Source: Parasulfuritortus sp037446165
Lineage (GTDB): Bacteria > Pseudomonadota > Gammaproteobacteria > Burkholderiales > Thiobacillaceae
Assembly: GCA_037446165.1 (NCBI GenBank)
Contig: JBBIJC010000113.1
Coordinates: 1-7,280, forward strand
DNA: 7,280 nucleotides
Reading direction: 5' to 3'
In this document: piece by piece, positions 6,509-7,280 of the stretch
How positions within the stretch are numbered: position 1 is the stretch's first letter
Layout of the letters: the number at the start of each line of letters is the position of its first letter
Translations under genes and position numbers: made by a program
The notes under the pieces: model-generated
Databases searched by the model: none
Seen by the model: the letters and a program-made list of their open reading frames with translations, nothing else
What the model was told of the DNA's origin: nothing

Positions 6509-7014
6509 GCCAGAAGATCGTTTATCCCGGCAAGATCATTTATCCGGGCACCTTTGACCCGATTACCCGGGGTCATGAGGATCTGGTGCGCAGGGCCGCG
6601 CGGATATTCGACCAGGTCGTGGTGGCGGTCGCGGCCAGTGCCAACAAACAGCCTTTTTTCAGCCTGGACGAGCGCATGGAACTGGCCAGGCTGACCCTGC
6701 ACGATGTGCCGAATGTCCAGGTCGCCAGCTTCGCCAGTCTGTTGGTGGATTTTGTTCGGGATCAAGGCACCAATCTGGTGCTGCGTGGCTTGCGTGCAGT
6801 GTCCGATTTCGAGTATGAATTCCAGTTGGCTGGAATGAACCGGGGCTTGTACCCGGAACTGGAAACGGTTTTTTTGACGCCGGCGGAACAGTACATGTTC
6901 ATTTCCGCCAGCATGGTGCGAGAGATTGCCCGATTGGGCGGCGATGTCGAACCTTTTGTACCTCAGCCGGTATCCGCAAGGCTAGCCGGCAAATGGAATT
7001 TACAACCGAGTTAG
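6505..7014 (+). CDS. coaD: Phosphopantetheine adenylyltransferase (CoaD)
   Basis: CoaD joins 4'-phosphopantetheine and ATP to dephospho-CoA, the next-to-last step of coenzyme A synthesis, in the cytoplasm. Family motifs are present: YPGTFDPITRGH (13-24) with Thr16 and His24 of the nucleotidyltransferase TxGH-type site, RGLRAVSDFEYE (94-105), and ISASMVREIA (133-142) for ATP phosphate binding. The start is a TTG overlapping the rsmD stop (TTGA), with GGAG at 6496-6499 five bases upstream; no other start codon lies before the TFDP motif. The N-terminus is odd: KIVYPG is followed directly by KIIYPG, so the protein is six residues longer at the front than E. coli CoaD (Thr16 and His24 here against Thr10 and His18 there). 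All other key residues are intact, so the enzyme is probably active. Confidence 0.95.
   Translation: MSQKIVYPGKIIYPGTFDPITRGHEDLVRRAARIFDQVVVAVAASANKQPFFSLDERMELARLTLHDVPNVQVASFASLLVDFVRDQGTNLVLRGLRAVSDFEYEFQLAGMNRGLYPELETVFLTPAEQYMFISASMVREIARLGGDVEPFVPQPVSARLAGKWNLQPS
6514..6549 (+). repeat. 18-base tandem repeat, two copies, at the start of coaD
   Basis: Copy one (6514-6531) and copy two (6532-6549) are directly adjacent and agree at 16 of 18 bases. The differences are GTT against ATT and CCC against CCG. Both are in frame and encode KIVYPG and KIIYPG. Removing one copy would restore the usual CoaD spacing exactly. Confidence 0.9.
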
Positions 7015-7027
7015 AGAGGAAGAAAAA

Positions 7028-7279
7028 ATGGCTCTGATGATTACCGATGAATGCATCAATTGCGATGTGTGTGAACCCGAGTGCCCCAACGGCGCGATTT
7101 CCCAGGGCGAGGACATTTATGTCATCGACCCGAACAAGTGCACGGAATGCGTCGGCCACTTCGACACACCCCAGTGTCGCGAGGTCTGTCCGGTCGATTG
7201 CATCCCGGTCAACCCGGACTACGTGGAGACCAAGGATCAACTGCAGGCAAAGTTCGAGAAGCTGAGCGCCGAAAGCTAA
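7028..7279 (+). CDS. YfhL-type 2[4Fe-4S] ferredoxin
   Basis: This small soluble electron carrier has 83 residues and nine cysteines. The first motif is C9-x2-C12-x2-C15-x3-C19-P. The second is C38-x2-C41-x8-C50-x3-C54-P, with an additional Cys58. The eight-residue loop between the second and third cysteines of the second motif, together with the C-terminal helix (about 65-83, rich in Lys, Glu and Gln), is the mark of the Allochromatium-type/YfhL ferredoxins, which are known for very low redox potentials. The redox partner cannot be told from this window. GAGGA (7016-7020) gives a strong ribosome binding site seven bases before ATG. The gene lies 13 bases after coaD and probably shares its transcript; coaD next to such a ferredoxin is also seen in Pseudomonas. 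The stop is one base before the window end. Confidence 0.93.
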   Translation: MALMITDECINCDVCEPECPNGAISQGEDIYVIDPNKCTECVGHFDTPQCREVCPVDCIPVNPDYVETKDQLQAKFEKLSAES

Positions 7280-7280
7280 G

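Noticed and set aside
1..7280. Mobile element, CRISPR array, prophage or novel defence or biosynthetic system
   Set aside because: I found no transposase, integrase, spaced repeats or cargo-type genes. All larger genes belong to known housekeeping families in a known order.

Overview
This is an ordinary chromosomal housekeeping segment from a GC-rich proteobacterium. The gene order ftsY-ftsE-ftsX, divergent from a pair of M16 peptidase genes followed by rsmD, coaD and a 2[4Fe-4S] ferredoxin, is one I know from Beta- and Gammaproteobacteria; Pseudomonas has a similar neighbourhood. The short FtsX (299 residues, without the long N-terminal extension of the E. coli protein) makes me lean to a betaproteobacterium, but the sequence alone does not settle this.

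Layout. Bases 1-26 are the 3' end of a tRNA-Glu gene reading rightward, followed by a good intrinsic terminator (45-77). About 150 bases of non-coding DNA with small inverted repeats lead to an extended -10 promoter and a tiny lipoprotein gene (266-427). After a 92-base convergent gap, which contains a perfect 12-base palindrome resembling a LacI-family (Cra/FruR-type) operator, comes the leftward operon ftsY-ftsE-ftsX (3217 down to 520). Both of its junctions are 4-base ATGA overlaps. A 70-base divergent spacer holds weak overlapping -10 candidates. The rightward operon then runs to the end of the window: M16 peptidase with an intact zinc site (3288-4667), M16 homologue with the zinc site lost (4657-5982), rsmD (5960-6508), coaD (6505-7014) and ferredoxin (7028-7279). 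Its first four genes overlap and the fifth follows after 13 bases.

How the genes work together. FtsY is the SRP receptor and delivers ribosomes making membrane proteins to the translocon. FtsE and FtsX form the divisome ABC-type complex that controls septal peptidoglycan hydrolysis. The two M16 proteins both carry signal peptides and look like one split enzyme: the first has HxxEH but lacks the R/Y pair of the C-terminal half, and the second has the R/Y pair but lacks HxxEH. RsmD methylates 16S rRNA, CoaD makes dephospho-CoA, and the ferredoxin carries electrons. These last three have no obvious functional link beyond a conserved neighbourhood.

The most unusual thing seen is an in-frame 18-base tandem duplication at the start of coaD. 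It adds six residues (a second KIxYPG) just before the nucleotide-binding TFDP motif. I do not see a novel mobile, defence or biosynthetic system in this window.
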